Origin: Ferrimicrobium sp.
GTDB lineage: Bacteria; Actinomycetota; Acidimicrobiia; Acidimicrobiales; Acidimicrobiaceae
DNA length: 64,000 nucleotides
Direction of reading: 5' to 3'
Assembly (NCBI RefSeq): GCF_027364955.1
Contig: NZ_DAHXOI010000010.1
Coordinates: 33,690 to 97,689, forward strand
The notes under the pieces were generated by a model that had not been told where the DNA came from, ran no database searches, and saw only the letters and a list, made by a program, of their open reading frames with translations. Position numbers and translations under genes: made by a program. Positions 26,684 to 36,146 of this stretch are shown piece after piece. Position 1 is the first letter of the stretch. Each line of letters begins with the position of its first letter.

Positions 26684-27181
26684 GTACGTTCCTTTCTTCT
26701 ATGAGAAGGTACTTACGTGTTCCTGTACGACAGGAACGATGACTTGGTGTAGATGATCAGATTCTTGTAGGTCCTGACTCTGTGGTCTTCGAAGGCTACT
26801 GCGATAGGCACCCCCCAGTCGCTGGTTCTCGAGCGTTGGTCGGCCTGTCGCTTGGGCCTCCCGCGACGGTTGCCTGGGGCAGTGCGTTCCGTCGTTGGGA
26901 TCGCACATCGACGGGCAAACCTGAGTGCTGTCGTTGCGGTTGAAGGCCTTGTGGTTGAAAGCCTTGTCTCTGCTGTTGGCGTAGCGTGTGTGGAACTAGC
27001 TCGTCCATTTCCCCCCTGTTTGGACCCATCGGTGTTGGCGATGGGCGCTTAGCCCTTGTGACAGATTGCCCTTACGGGTTCGTCAATCATGACCCGCAAG
27101 GTACCAATATGTCCTGGTCGAATTTGTTGTCTTCATCTGCAATCCCCCATCCCCTGGCGCGGTGAGACTGATGATGAGGTG
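26684..27181. other. Spacer between acs and the acetate transporter
   Basis: About 500 bases. It holds the transporter leader and a 15-bp tandem repeat at 26939-26953 and 26954-26968. Its length suggests the transporter has its own promoter. No gene is supported. Confidence 0.4.
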
Positions 27182-29161
27182 CTACTCCTCAGTCGAGGCC
27201 TTCATCGACTGTGCTCGATCAGCGATCTCTTGCACGACATCGGCGTTGGCGAGTGTGGTGACGTCGCCGAGTTTTCGTTGCTCGGAGATGTCGCGGAGCA
27301 GTCGCCGCATGATTTTTCCTGAGCGGGTCTTTGGCAGCTCATCGGTAAAGACGATGGAAGCTGGCCGCGCTATTTTCCCGATCTTGTCTGCAACATGATC
27401 GCGGAGCTCAAGTATGAGGGCTTCGCTCCCAACGATTCCCGATCGAAGGGTGACAAAGGCCGCAATCGCCTGCCCGGTGATAGGATCGTTGCGTCCAATG
27501 ACTGCTGCTTCAGCAACCGATGGATGATCGACGAGTGCGGATTCCACCTCGAGTGTCGAGATCCGGTGGCCGGAGACGTTCATGACATCATCGACGCGCC
27601 CGAGGAGCCAGTAGTAGCCATCCTCGTCACGCTTGGCTCCGTCGCCAGCAAAGTAGCGCCAAACCCCCGCGCTCGGGTTTGAAAACCGTGACCAATACGT
27701 ATCGACAAATCGCTCAGGGTCTCCGAAGATCGTGCGAGCCATGGCGGGCCACGGGTGGGTCAATACGAGGTAGCCTCCGCCACCCAGTGGGACCGAGTCC
27801 CCCTCTTCATTGACGATGTCAGCACCTATTCCAGGCAGGGGGATCGTAGCTGATCCAGGCTTTGCGGCGGTGATAGCCGGTAGGGGAGAGATCATCATAT
27901 TGCCTGTCTCTGTCTGCCACCAAGTATCCACGACCGGGCATCGATCTCCGCCAATGACCCGCCGGTACCACATCCATGCCTCTGGGTTGATGGGTTCTCC
28001 GACGGTGCCGATGATGCGTAATGACTCCATATTGTGGCGGTCGGGGAACTCCGTTCCCCACTTCATGAAGGTACGGATTGAGGTAGGGGCGGTGTAGAGC
28101 TGGGTTACCCGGTACTTTTCGATGATCGCCCAGTAGCGGTCCTTGTCCGGATAGTCGGGTACCCCTTCATAGAGGACGCTCGTTGCTCCGTTGGCCAAGG
28201 GTCCATAGACGATATAGCTATGGCCGGTGACCCATCCGATGTCAGCAGTGCACCAGTAGACGTCGTCGGGTCGAAGGTCAAAGACCTGCGCATGCGTAGT
28301 TGCTACACCGACGAGATACCCTCCAGTGGTGTGGAGGATGCCCTTCGGGCGTCCCGTGGTACCGGAGGTATAGAGGATGTAGAGCGGGTCCTCGCTTGAG
28401 GTTTCGGTCGCTTCGCGGACCGAGGGCTGGCTCTCGGTCAGTGCCCGATAGGTGATATCTCGGCCCTCTTGCATGGCGACATCGTTGCCGGTACGCTCGA
28501 CGACGACGACATGCTCGACTGATGGAGCGTTCTCAAGTGCCCGATCGGCAAAAGCCTTGAGTTCAACGAGTTGGCCTTTGCGCCGAGACTGATCACAGGT
28601 GATGAGCACCTTGGCTTGAGCATCGTTGATGCGATCGGCGAGTGCCTCCGGAGAGAAGCCGCCAAAGACGACTGAATGAATCGCGCCGAGTCGCGCACAA
28701 GCGAGTAATGCGATCGGAAATTCCGGGATCATGCCCATGTAGATCGCCACACGATCACCCTTGGTGACCCCAAGCGAACTCAACCCGTTGGCAAGCCGAG
28801 ATACCTCAGCTAAGAGGTCGGCATAGGTGAGGGTCCTGGTGTCACCCTCCTCTCCCTCAAAGTAGTAGGCCACCTTATCGGGGGTCGCGGCCGCATGCCG
28901 GTCGAGACAGCTCTCGGTGATGTTGAGGGTGGCTCCGTCAAACCACCGTGCGAAGGGAGGATTCGACCAATCAAGCACTCGGTCCCACCGTCGCCTCCAC
29001 AACACTCGTTCGGCTTGGTTGGCCCAGTAGGTCTCGTAGTCCTCGCCTTCGCGATAGATTGCAGGCGAGTTGATCGCTGCCGTCTCTCGCAGATGTGCTG
29101 GCGGCTCGAATTTTCGCCCCTCAGAAAACAGTGCCTCAATTGTTGCGCCATCGTCGGCCAT
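27182..29161 (-). CDS. acs: Acetyl-CoA synthetase
   Basis: 659 residues of the ANL superfamily. The ATP-binding loop is LYILYTSGTTGRPKGILHTTGGYL. VDTWWQTETGN shapes the acyl pocket, and DGYYWLLGRVDDVMNVSGHRIST is the hinge. The C-terminal PKTRSGKIMRRLLR carries the catalytic lysine that Pat-type acetyltransferases modify in known enzymes. It makes acetyl-CoA from acetate, ATP and CoA. A near-consensus promoter lies at 29230-29258. With the downstream SatP-type carrier it allows growth on or detoxification of acetate, which is toxic to acidophiles. Confidence 0.97.
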   Translation of the reverse strand: MADDGATIEALFSEGRKFEPPAHLRETAAINSPAIYREGEDYETYWANQAERVLWRRRWDRVLDWSNPPFARWFDGATLNITESCLDRHAAATPDKVAYYFEGEEGDTRTLTYADLLAEVSRLANGLSSLGVTKGDRVAIYMGMIPEFPIALLACARLGAIHSVVFGGFSPEALADRINDAQAKVLITCDQSRRKGQLVELKAFADRALENAPSVEHVVVVERTGNDVAMQEGRDITYRALTESQPSVREATETSSEDPLYILYTSGTTGRPKGILHTTGGYLVGVATTHAQVFDLRPDDVYWCTADIGWVTGHSYIVYGPLANGATSVLYEGVPDYPDKDRYWAIIEKYRVTQLYTAPTSIRTFMKWGTEFPDRHNMESLRIIGTVGEPINPEAWMWYRRVIGGDRCPVVDTWWQTETGNMMISPLPAITAAKPGSATIPLPGIGADIVNEEGDSVPLGGGGYLVLTHPWPAMARTIFGDPERFVDTYWSRFSNPSAGVWRYFAGDGAKRDEDGYYWLLGRVDDVMNVSGHRISTLEVESALVDHPSVAEAAVIGRNDPITGQAIAAFVTLRSGIVGSEALILELRDHVADKIGKIARPASIVFTDELPKTRSGKIMRRLLRDISEQRKLGDVTTLANADVVQEIADRAQSMKASTEE

Positions 29162-29229
29162 TCTTCCCCCTTAGAAGCGGTCTGGAACGCTGCTCGTTCT
29201 CTGCTGCGACATCCGTGGTCGCTGACCAA

Positions 29230-29258
29230 AGCGTAGTGCTTTGTTACGACCTTGTCAA
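29230..29258 (-). promoter_or_regulatory. Candidate acs promoter
   Basis: Minus strand: TTGACA (29258-29253), 17 bases, TACGCT (29235-29230). It ends 68 bases before the acs ATG. Confidence 0.5.
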
Positions 29259-29426
29259 TTAGGCACGTGACGCTGTGGCCGTCATGGTGTCGGCGATCGA
29301 AAATATCGCACTCTAGCAGGACGTTGGCGAGCCGATAGGAGATGCTTGGGGGAACAAGTGCCAGTCGTTGCACTCGCAAATAATGCTACAGGGAGTTGCA
29401 ATTGCGCCAAATGTGTCGACTCGATC

Positions 29427-29447
29427 AAGGCGGGCGATCCCGCCTTT
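29427..29447 (-). terminator. Hairpin between the phosphatase gene and acs
   Basis: AAGGCGGG (29427-29434), loop CGAT, CCCGCCTT (29439-29446). This is a short perfect stem flanked by A/T, fit to terminate the phosphatase transcript. A second inverted repeat, GAACGCCC/GGGCGTTC, lies at 29514-29531 close to the phosphatase stop. Confidence 0.55.
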
Positions 29448-29537
29448 CATGCCCCTTGATACCCCCGTAAGCGTGGTGGGTACACGGTCACTTATCGTCG
29501 GGAAAGCAGATGAGAACGCCCCTGGGCGTTCCTGGCT

Positions 29538-30458
29538 TCACCAATCGCCGTGTCGTTGGCGGTACCCAAACTCGTTCAAGTCGAGTGCCGCGAGGGCCGC
29601 CGCCAGCGAAGCGTTCTGGGTTGAAAGGTAGCTGTGGATGTTGCGTGGGTCGACATCGGCGGCGAGGAGATCTGGCCGAAGAGTCAAGAAACGTGGTAAC
29701 GTCCGATAGAGGGACGAGAGGCGATAGTCCTCCATTATGTCTCGCATGCTGACGCCCTGTGAGAGCTGCCAAAGTGCCACGACGATACCGGTGCGATCCT
29801 TCCCGGCTGTGCAGTGCACAAGGACGGGTTGGTTGTGGTCGCGATAGAGCTCGAAGGCGGTCATGAGATCTTTTTCGTGTTGAGCAACGAGGTCGAGATA
29901 CATCGCCTTCATCGCCACATCGTCGATTCGATCGACTAGACCCTCCAGGAGTGCACGCGTGGCATCTATATGACCCGCGAGGTTGCCAACGATTGGGATC
30001 TGCACGATGGTGATGTGACCGGGTGCCTTCGACGGTGCAAGGTCAGACTCGTCTGCGTGGCGAAGATCGATGATCAGGTCAATGCCAAGACGTTCGATGC
30101 TCTCCCAATCATGTGTGGAGAGCCTGGCCAGGTTCTCAGAGCGGTAGTGGGTGCGCCAGTCGACCAAGGCACCGCCGGAGCCTTGTCGACCACCAGCGTC
30201 GCGGAAGTTGGTCGCCCCGTCGAGGAGTATTCGTCGATTTGCGATGACATACCGTACGTCATTCGCCTCGCGCTCAATCACGGGGGCAAGCGAAGGTTGA
30301 CTGAGTTCTAGGCTAGCGAGCGGTCCACGTGTCGTCAGACCCAGAGCTAAGCCAAGCGATCGAGCGATCAGGAGTTGGCGTTGATCGGAGGAGAGGTGTG
30401 CATCGACGGGTACGAGTTGAGTTGGCATCACCTTGAATACCCTAGCCGGTCGTTGCAC
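29538..30458 (-). CDS. Tyrosine-protein phosphatase (Y_phosphatase3 family)
   Basis: A 306-residue cysteine-dependent phosphatase. It has the N-terminal NFRDAGG motif and the signature loop VLVHCTAGKDRTG, with nucleophile Cys and the following Arg. The helical end matches the actinobacterial/MptpB-type lipid and tyrosine phosphatases. It acts on phosphotyrosine or phosphoinositide-like substrates; no secretion signal is seen. Start at GTG 30458, or at the in-frame ATG at 30428, which has AAGGTG right beside it. It follows the Tad genes on the same strand after 53 bases and may be read with them. Confidence 0.9.
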   Translation of the reverse strand: MQRPARVFKVMPTQLVPVDAHLSSDQRQLLIARSLGLALGLTTRGPLASLELSQPSLAPVIEREANDVRYVIANRRILLDGATNFRDAGGRQGSGGALVDWRTHYRSENLARLSTHDWESIERLGIDLIIDLRHADESDLAPSKAPGHITIVQIPIVGNLAGHIDATRALLEGLVDRIDDVAMKAMYLDLVAQHEKDLMTAFELYRDHNQPVLVHCTAGKDRTGIVVALWQLSQGVSMRDIMEDYRLSSLYRTLPRFLTLRPDLLAADVDPRNIHSYLSTQNASLAAALAALDLNEFGYRQRHGDW

Positions 30459-30511
30459 CTCACTTTGAGACCTCCGGGGTGCTGGGTTGGCGGGATCGAT
30501 GAGTCAAGACC

Positions 30512-30991
30512 TCAGTGATAGCTGGTTCTGCCGCTGGTGAACGCCCCGCGCTGAAGAGGACTTGCTAGGGCGATTGCTGTTGCCGATGCGCTGAGCGAGT
30601 CATGATCGATACCGACGAGATTGAGAAGGGGTGTCTGTTGTTGCTGGGTAAGCGTGATGGTAATGCTCAGTGGTGTGGGGAAGGAGACAGCGACATGGGT
30701 GAGCCGCGTACTCTCGTGCGCTACGCAGGCCATGACGTCTCCTTGAGCGGCCGATGGGGCAAGAGCGAGGACCCCTTCTGAGTAGTAGGAGACCGGATCG
30801 AGGGCGCGGGTGCCTTGGATGGCACAGGCCTCAGCCACCTCGGTGAGCTGGTGCTGCGCCAGATAGAGCGCGGTGGCGTTGATGGCGAGGGTCATGAGAA
30901 TGACGACCACCAATGCGATGAGCGGCACCAAAATCAGCGCTGAGCCGCTGTCGGCGGCTCGACGGTTAGTTTCCCTGTGTGAAGGGTGCAC
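30512..30991 (-). CDS. TadE/TadG-like minor pilin-type protein
   Basis: The core is SGSALILVPLIALVVVILMTLAINATALYLAQHQLTEVAEACA. This is a type IV-pilin-like N-terminal helix followed by the amphipathic continuation seen in TadE/TadG and Rv3658c-like proteins. The region after it is beta-rich (VAVSFPTPLSITITLTQQQ). The start is uncertain. GTG at 30991 gives a 26-base overlap with the previous gene, whereas the ATG at 31069 would overlap by over 100 bases. It is the last gene of the 32250-30512 run. Confidence 0.65.
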   Translation of the reverse strand: MHPSHRETNRRAADSGSALILVPLIALVVVILMTLAINATALYLAQHQLTEVAEACAIQGTRALDPVSYYSEGVLALAPSAAQGDVMACVAHESTRLTHVAVSFPTPLSITITLTQQQQTPLLNLVGIDHDSLSASATAIALASPLQRGAFTSGRTSYH

Positions 30992-31412
30992 AGTTGAATC
31001 CCAACTGGTCTGGCGTGCGATAGGCACCAGTGGCAATCGTTGCCGAACCGATGACGTGATACGTTGCAATCGTTGTCCCTAACAGCGCAAGCCCTGGCAG
31101 GGTGAGCGTTGTTGAGAGAATGAGTCTGTCTGTCTGGCAACCCTGCAGCGCACCGCGCAAGGCGACGTTGACCATTGCACCCTGGACGCGAACCGTCGAT
31201 GGTGGTAGGGTTCCCGTGAGCGTAGCGACCCGCAGCAGATTCCATGCGCGTTGGTCGAGCTGTTGTTTGAGGCTGACGATTCGAATCGTGCCGATAAGGA
31301 AGGGGATGAGCACCAGGAGCACGATGACGCTGACGAAGAGGAGGGTGACGAGATCGATGAATCCTCCGGTGCTCACCTGATCCCGTTCGGCTGGTATGAC
31401 CAATGGTCTCAT
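30966..31412 (-). CDS. TadE-like membrane-anchored pilus assembly protein
   Basis: 148 residues. An N-terminal STGGFIDLVTLLFVSVIVLLVLIPFLIGTIRIV segment is one membrane helix preceded by a Gly pair, as in TadE-type pseudopilins. The outside domain has two cysteines (GCQTDR and NCAPF) that could form a disulfide. It is the middle of three similar small proteins in the locus. Assignment rests on topology and context rather than on a sharp motif. Confidence 0.65.
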   Translation of the reverse strand: MRPLVIPAERDQVSTGGFIDLVTLLFVSVIVLLVLIPFLIGTIRIVSLKQQLDQRAWNLLRVATLTGTLPPSTVRVQGAMVNVALRGALQGCQTDRLILSTTLTLPGLALLGTTIATYHVIGSATIATGAYRTPDQLGFNCAPFTQGN

Positions 31413-31420
31413 CCTGTCGG

Positions 31421-31978
31421 CTAGTTGACCAGCGCGGTGGCGCGAGCAGAGAGAGCGGTCGATCCAGTCAGAAGTGGGATGGATCGCTGGAGGGTAAGCG
31501 TCACGGTTTGCCCATTGATGGACCAGTGAATATCTGAGTCGTGTGAGCCCAATAGCCCGGATGAGGTAAGTGAGTTTTGAGCGCTATCGACGGCGACCGT
31601 GACGCCTTGAGATAGATTACTCGCAGCCAGTATTGCTGTGCGGTTAGCGAGCGCATTGAGCTGCACCCATTCGATAATTGCGGTCGTGGCCTGGACGGCA
31701 AGGATGAGAAGAATGATGCCCACGGTCCCGGCAACGAGTGTCGTTACTAGCGATGAGCCGCTACTCCCTTGTATCGGGGAAATCGATCTAGGAACCGTGC
31801 TTGTCGGCACACCATCGACTATGGTGTCGCCTGGCGCGCTAGCAGTGAAGGGGATCGATCGGATCCTACCACGTTGAAACCCTTGCGGTTGCCTGATCGC
31901 ACTATTGTCTAGGGTGTCAGGGCTTCTGGGAACCTTCGGTCTTCGAAGCCCTGCTAGTGGTAGTAGTTGCCTACTCAT
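31421..31978 (-). CDS. TadE-like protein
   Basis: 185 residues. A long, unstructured N-terminal arm of about 70 residues precedes SSGSSLVTTLVAGTVGIILLILAVQATTAIIEW, a single membrane helix. A small outside domain follows. The ATG overlaps the stop of the candidate pilin gene by four bases (ATGA), so it is coupled to it. Three TadE-like genes in a row fit a Gram-positive Tad system. Confidence 0.65.
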   Translation of the reverse strand: MSRQLLPLAGLRRPKVPRSPDTLDNSAIRQPQGFQRGRIRSIPFTASAPGDTIVDGVPTSTVPRSISPIQGSSGSSLVTTLVAGTVGIILLILAVQATTAIIEWVQLNALANRTAILAASNLSQGVTVAVDSAQNSLTSSGLLGSHDSDIHWSINGQTVTLTLQRSIPLLTGSTALSARATALVN

Positions 31979-32250
31979 TGGCCAATTTGTGAGACCTGGG
32001 TCGAGATCGAGCTCGTCGCATTGGACATGATGAGCTTGAACGCGACCCAGAGCCCCACGGCGAGGAACGCCATGATCATTACTACGATGGCGGTTGAAAT
32101 GACCCCTTCGCCTGTCTCATCGCTTGCGTAGCCGAGTTGGGTGCCCATAAACCCCCATAGGTCGGTTGCGATCAGTGTGAGGGCCACGATGCACCGAGTA
32201 ACCGTGTAATGAACGGTCGACGATACTCGCGCCAACTTCCATGTCGGCAT
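31975..32250 (-). CDS. Candidate Flp-type major pilin of the Tad locus
   Basis: 91 residues with a strong AAGGAGA ribosome site and a near-consensus promoter in front. The C-terminal half reads DETGEGVISTAIVVMIMAFL, then AVGLWVAFKLIM. This is a Gly followed by one hydrophobic helix, as in Flp prepilins and in actinobacterial Tad pilins with the DExGQGVIS-type start. The Glu five residues after the processing Gly, typical of Flp, is absent. A second hydrophobic stretch lies near residues 19-36. Strong expression signals and first position in the operon support a pilin role. The call is inferred. Confidence 0.6.
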   Translation of the reverse strand: MPTWKLARVSSTVHYTVTRCIVALTLIATDLWGFMGTQLGYASDETGEGVISTAIVVMIMAFLAVGLWVAFKLIMSNATSSISTQVSQIGQ

Positions 32251-32277
32251 TGAATTCTCCTTCCTTGGATTCCCTCT

Positions 32278-32306
32278 ATCCTAGATAACTCGGTTTGATC
32301 TGTCAA
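32278..32306 (-). promoter_or_regulatory. Near-consensus promoter of the pilin-TadE operon
   Basis: Minus strand: TTGACA (32306-32301), exactly 17 bases, TAGGAT (32283-32278). It is followed by a short leader and AAGGAAGGAG before the ATG at 32250. This is one of the best promoters in the window. Confidence 0.7.
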
Positions 32307-33223
32307 GGCATCATGGCGAGTTTTCTCGGGTGGATATGGTGGCGTCGAGGTGGACTAATTGGGTAGATCGGATTCTTGCTATAGCGTGATGGCTGCTGGA
32401 CAAAAGTTATTGTCAAGTGGGTGGTGGATCCGCCACCCTTTGTGTGCACGGGGACGAGAAACCGGCATGGGGGAAGCTCTGGGATGAGAATAGCTTCACA
32501 AATCTGTCCTTTGCGGATCAGTAATGGGTGTCTTTGTGTAGGCGCTTGTACCCATTGGGCTTGGTAGCCGATGCCCGGACTACTCATCAGCGGTTTGTCA
32601 GTGTCGCCGATCGACAAGTAGCTACCGAGCGACAAGTAGTTACCGATCGTCAAGGAGCGGCATTGCGGAGGGGGCACTCGTGTCGGTTGTAGCGGGTGGT
32701 AGGGATCGGAGAACCACTGGGATCAGGTGGTGTGAAATGGGGGAAGGGGGTAGGGGTAGGGGCGGCAGGGCTTAACTGCCTACGTTGTGGCGCTTCTTCG
32801 CGGCCCTACGTTTGGGCAACCAGTGAGGGCGAGGTGGTCGATGACGTGGTCAGCGCAGTGTTGGACAACCGACACCGAGGCGGTCAGATGGTACCGGGGC
32901 ACCCGGATGTGGGAAGTGGAGGTTGCGAGTCGTGGGGTAGCCATGAGGTTGATGGACGTCTCGCCGCGAGGGGCGGTAGCAGCCTCAAGTGCGTCGGTAG
33001 GTCGCTCGAAGGGCACCCGTCGAGGAAGACCTGCTTGTGCGCGACAGCCGGCATGAAGATCGGGCGGCGGTAGGTCGTGGCACCCCAAAGGTTGCTGGTT
33101 GCGTGAGCTCGCCTAGCGATCCAGCGGAGTCAATTCATTATGGTACCTAGCCGCACGAACGAGGCTCATGCATCGGCGATGCCGCAAACGCACTGGCAAT
33201 GCTCCTCATCGTGGTTGATGCGA
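32307..33223. other. Gene-poor region upstream of the pilin operon
   Basis: About 900 bases. Frames of 90-125 codons on both strands lack ribosome sites and known motifs. It contains an 18-bp unit repeated about 2.8 times at 32617-32667 (CCGATCGACAAGTAGCTA and variants). I see no RNA or transposase. Confidence 0.4.
32617..32667. repeat. 18-bp tandem repeat
   Basis: Units at 32617-32634, 32635-32652 and a partial one at 32653-32667. The first two differ at two positions. Confidence 0.75.
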
Positions 33224-34183
33224 TTATCCAGGGAGGTGACGCAGAAACTGCAGGAGTCCGGCGAAGTAGGTCTCCTGGTCGTCATACAACGCCATGTGAC
33301 TGCCGTTCGGACAGAAGAGATACTGACCGTTGGGCAGGGTGTTCGCCATCATCTCCATGTGCGATGGATCCATGGTATCGTACCGAGCGCCGATGACGAG
33401 CGTGGGTACCGTAATGGTTGCGAGATCGTTGACGCGGTCCCAGTTGGCGAGTTTGGCGTCCGGACTCATCCCCAACTCACTCGGTCCCTGCATGGAGACG
33501 TAGATCTGCTGATTGAGTTGATCGAATCCACGTTGTACCGGATCGGGCCATTGGTCGGCTGGCATGCGTAGGGTGTGATACTCGTAGAAGTGGGGGATCA
33601 GGAGCTCCATGTAGCGTGGGTTGTTGATGTCCCCGCTGGCTTCGAGTGCTTTGATCTCGGCGAGGGCGGTCTGATCCATTTGGGGCATCAAAACCTGCTC
33701 TGCGTAGGCGGTGTAGGCTGGCGCACTCGCCATCATGTTGGAGATCACCAACCCGCGAAGATGCTCTTGATGTGCGAGGGCGTATTCGATGGCGAGTATG
33801 CCGCCCCAGGAGTGTCCAAGGAGCACGAAGTTGTCGTGGTCAAGGTTGAGAGCCTGACGAACCTGCTCGACTTCGTCAACAAAACGCTCTGTCTCCCAGA
33901 GAAGTGGATCGTCAGGTTTATCACTAAAGCTCGAACCGAGCTGGTCATAGTAGTAGTATTCAACACCCTCCGCGGGGAGATAGCTATCCATGGCCTCGAA
34001 ATAGGCATGATTTGCCCCAGGCCCGCCATGGAGGAGGAGGACCTTCAGTCTGGGGTTGTTGCCGATCCGTTTCGTCCAAACGTTGAAGGACCCCACCTGG
34101 GTGGTGATCGGTATTTGTCGCGCTCCACCACTCAACCGATCGTCACGGCTGGAGTAGTCGAGATAGGATTGATCGATGCCCAC
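33224..34183 (-). CDS. Proline iminopeptidase-family alpha/beta hydrolase
   Basis: 319 residues from GTG 34183, chosen because AAAGGGGG lies 5 bases upstream; an in-frame upstream ATG adds no domain sequence. HGGPG (52-56) forms the oxyanion hole and GHSWGG (123-128) carries the nucleophile Ser125. IGARYDTMDP and PNGSHMALYDD supply the acid and histidine. This motif set is that of proline iminopeptidases and their amino-acid amidase relatives. There is no signal peptide. It sits inside the Tad locus, between the pilin operon and tadC, with its own spacing, and has no obvious pilus role. Confidence 0.9.
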   Translation of the reverse strand: MGIDQSYLDYSSRDDRLSGGARQIPITTQVGSFNVWTKRIGNNPRLKVLLLHGGPGANHAYFEAMDSYLPAEGVEYYYYDQLGSSFSDKPDDPLLWETERFVDEVEQVRQALNLDHDNFVLLGHSWGGILAIEYALAHQEHLRGLVISNMMASAPAYTAYAEQVLMPQMDQTALAEIKALEASGDINNPRYMELLIPHFYEYHTLRMPADQWPDPVQRGFDQLNQQIYVSMQGPSELGMSPDAKLANWDRVNDLATITVPTLVIGARYDTMDPSHMEMMANTLPNGQYLFCPNGSHMALYDDQETYFAGLLQFLRHLPG

Positions 34184-34320
34184 GCCTGCCCCCTTTGTCG
34201 CACAATAGAGATAGCCTAACGCCAGAAGTAGATCACTGCCATCGCCAGCTAGTCGTTCACCCAATGACCTCGGCGAGGATCCGTTGCCTGTCCGCTGCGC
34301 GATCGCGCGTTGTTGGCTAG

Positions 34321-34361
34321 CCCATCGGGACCTATCCCATCGGGACCTATCCCATCAGGAC
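34321..34361. repeat. 15-bp tandem repeat downstream of tadC
   Basis: CCCATCGGGACCTAT at 34321-34335 and 34336-34350, then a partial copy to 34361. It lies in the 300 bases between tadC and the peptidase gene. Confidence 0.8.
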
Positions 34362-34482
34362 AGGGGATGTGCCAGACAGACAATGATCCACCGAGCGGTG
34401 ATGCGGAGTTTGGATCGGTCGAGTGCCCCTCGCAGAGGCACCCGACGCGATAGCGACACTCTGTGTTCCAGGACGAGCAACT

Positions 34483-35331
34483 TCAACGCAAGGCGAGCAG
34501 CTTCAAGGAGCTGATCAGTGGGACGATGACGAGCAGGACGCCAGGAATAAGTGTCGCGAGCGCGACAGGGATCCAAATCAACTGCTCCCTTTTGCCGGCG
34601 ATGGCGATCAGTCGATGGTGATGGTCAAGTTTCGCCTTAGTGAGGAGTTGGCCAACGAGTTGTTGCGCGACCTGATGTTGGTTGGAGAGGGCCAAAAGGG
34701 TAAAGGCACGGCTGGCCTCGGGATCCCCAAGCGCGTCGGCGAGTTCGTTGAGTACTCGGGAGATCGGCTCGCCTCTGGTCAGTGCGGTGGATGCCCGCAC
34801 CAGGTGATTTGACCATGCGGTCTGCGTCGTGCGTGCGACGATGATGAGCGTGGTGGTTAGGGAGTGACCTCTCTCGAGGGATGCCTGGATCTCACTGAGA
34901 AGCAAGGGCAGGTCGCCGCGGAGCGCCTCCTTGGTCTGCTGCGCCGCACCTAACAGTAAGAGTCGCTGCACTCCAACGAGTAGCAGCCAGAGGGGGATGG
35001 CGAGTACCACGGCGGATACGGTCGGCTCGATGATCGTGAGGATGACGACGATGAGCGCCGTGACCGCGGTGGCATTGGTCGTGATGGTCAGAAGGAAACG
35101 AGTGAGGGATTGGTCAGCAAGGAGGATTGCGAGTTCTCGATCGATGCTGTGGGTGAGGCTGCCCAGCAAGGCCCTCTTCGGTTGTTGGCGCTCTCTGGCC
35201 GGTCGGAGGTGGCGAAGGAGTCGCTCATGCTGTCGGGTCGTCGAGGTATGTCTGCTGAGGCGAACAGCGATTGCGATCAATGCTGCGACCACCAGCAGTG
35301 TGATCAACCGAGCGATCATGGTTGCGACCAA
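34483..35331 (-). CDS. tadC: Tad pilus inner-membrane protein TadC-like (T2SSF family)
   Basis: 282 residues with N-terminal and C-terminal membrane helices. The T2SSF core has LLLSEIQASLERGHSLTTTL and RGEPISRVLNELADALGDPEASRAF, then a final double helix (ATLIPGVLLVIVPLISSLK). TadB/TadC form the platform under the pilus on which the TadA motor acts. It overlaps the end of tadB by 16 bases. Confidence 0.85.
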   Translation of the reverse strand: MVATMIARLITLLVVAALIAIAVRLSRHTSTTRQHERLLRHLRPARERQQPKRALLGSLTHSIDRELAILLADQSLTRFLLTITTNATAVTALIVVILTIIEPTVSAVVLAIPLWLLLVGVQRLLLLGAAQQTKEALRGDLPLLLSEIQASLERGHSLTTTLIIVARTTQTAWSNHLVRASTALTRGEPISRVLNELADALGDPEASRAFTLLALSNQHQVAQQLVGQLLTKAKLDHHHRLIAIAGKREQLIWIPVALATLIPGVLLVIVPLISSLKLLALR

Positions 35332-36146
35332 GCCAGGAGCCAGAAAAGGGGGGATTGGCGTCGGGTGCTGGTACGCGAACGCTCCAACGGTGTGAGATAA
35401 TGGTCAGCCCAGAGCCAACACAGCGTGATGATGATCAGCGCGATGGTGCCCATGGTCAGACCGAGTGGAGTGAGATAGGCGGCGACGCCACCGCCAATGA
35501 TGATACCGATGAGTAAGAGGAAGAGCGGGACGGCTACGACGAAGGCTCGCGCCAGCTTCGCGCCTGAGAGTTTCGCTTGGAGCTCCAAGGTGAGGTTGTG
35601 GTCTTCCCGATGGCGCTCGGCAAGCACCCCGAGGGCGGTCTGAGCTTCGGCAGTAGAGAGACTGGTGAGGCTTGCCAAAATTTTCAGCGTCTCAGTAGAG
35701 CTTCCGAAGGGGAGTCGCGCGCTAAGCGGCCCAAGCGCTCCTTGGAAATCACCGGTGAGTTGGTAGATCTTTGCACCCTCATCGACGTAGTCCACAAGGT
35801 TTCCTGGAAGTGTGTGCGCGGCCCCAAAGAAGGCGCTCGGCAGCGGATCACCAAGACTCGATATCCTGGTGGCAGTCTCGTCGAGAACAAGCGCCCAGGC
35901 ACCACTGAGCGCAAAGGCGAGCTTTTCAGAGCTGTGCGAGGTATCGACGATGACGATCGTGAGAGCTGCGAGACCTGCGAGCAGACCGATGATGGGTGAG
36001 AGTACCAGCGCGATGACCGAAACCATTAGCAGTACGGGTATTGCTTGCTGCAAGCGTAGACCACCCTCCGCTCGTGGGCGCCGGTTGCGTAGTAACTCTG
36101 CCACTACCGCGCCGATCACGATGAGCGAACAGAGATCTCCAATCAT
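35316..36146 (-). CDS. tadB: Tad pilus inner-membrane protein TadB-like
   Basis: 276 residues with membrane helices at both ends. The central helical domain has GNLVDYVDEGAKIYQLTGDF and SLSTAEAQTALGVLAERHRE, followed by helices near GIIIGGGVAAYL. The conserved T2SSF pattern is weaker than in tadC, but position between tadA and tadC and topology settle it. The start overlaps the tadA stop by four bases, so translation is coupled. Confidence 0.8.
   Translation of the reverse strand: MIGDLCSLIVIGAVVAELLRNRRPRAEGGLRLQQAIPVLLMVSVIALVLSPIIGLLAGLAALTIVIVDTSHSSEKLAFALSGAWALVLDETATRISSLGDPLPSAFFGAAHTLPGNLVDYVDEGAKIYQLTGDFQGALGPLSARLPFGSSTETLKILASLTSLSTAEAQTALGVLAERHREDHNLTLELQAKLSGAKLARAFVVAVPLFLLLIGIIIGGGVAAYLTPLGLTMGTIALIIITLCWLWADHYLTPLERSRTSTRRQSPLFWLLAWSQP

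Noticed and set aside
32696..33088. Overlapping 100-125 codon frames on both strands near 33 kb
   Set aside because: Low-complexity Gly/Val or Arg-rich translations with no start signals or domains.
33140..33571. Plus-strand frame of 143 codons
   Set aside because: It is antisense to the 3' end of the proline iminopeptidase gene, whose motifs are clear.
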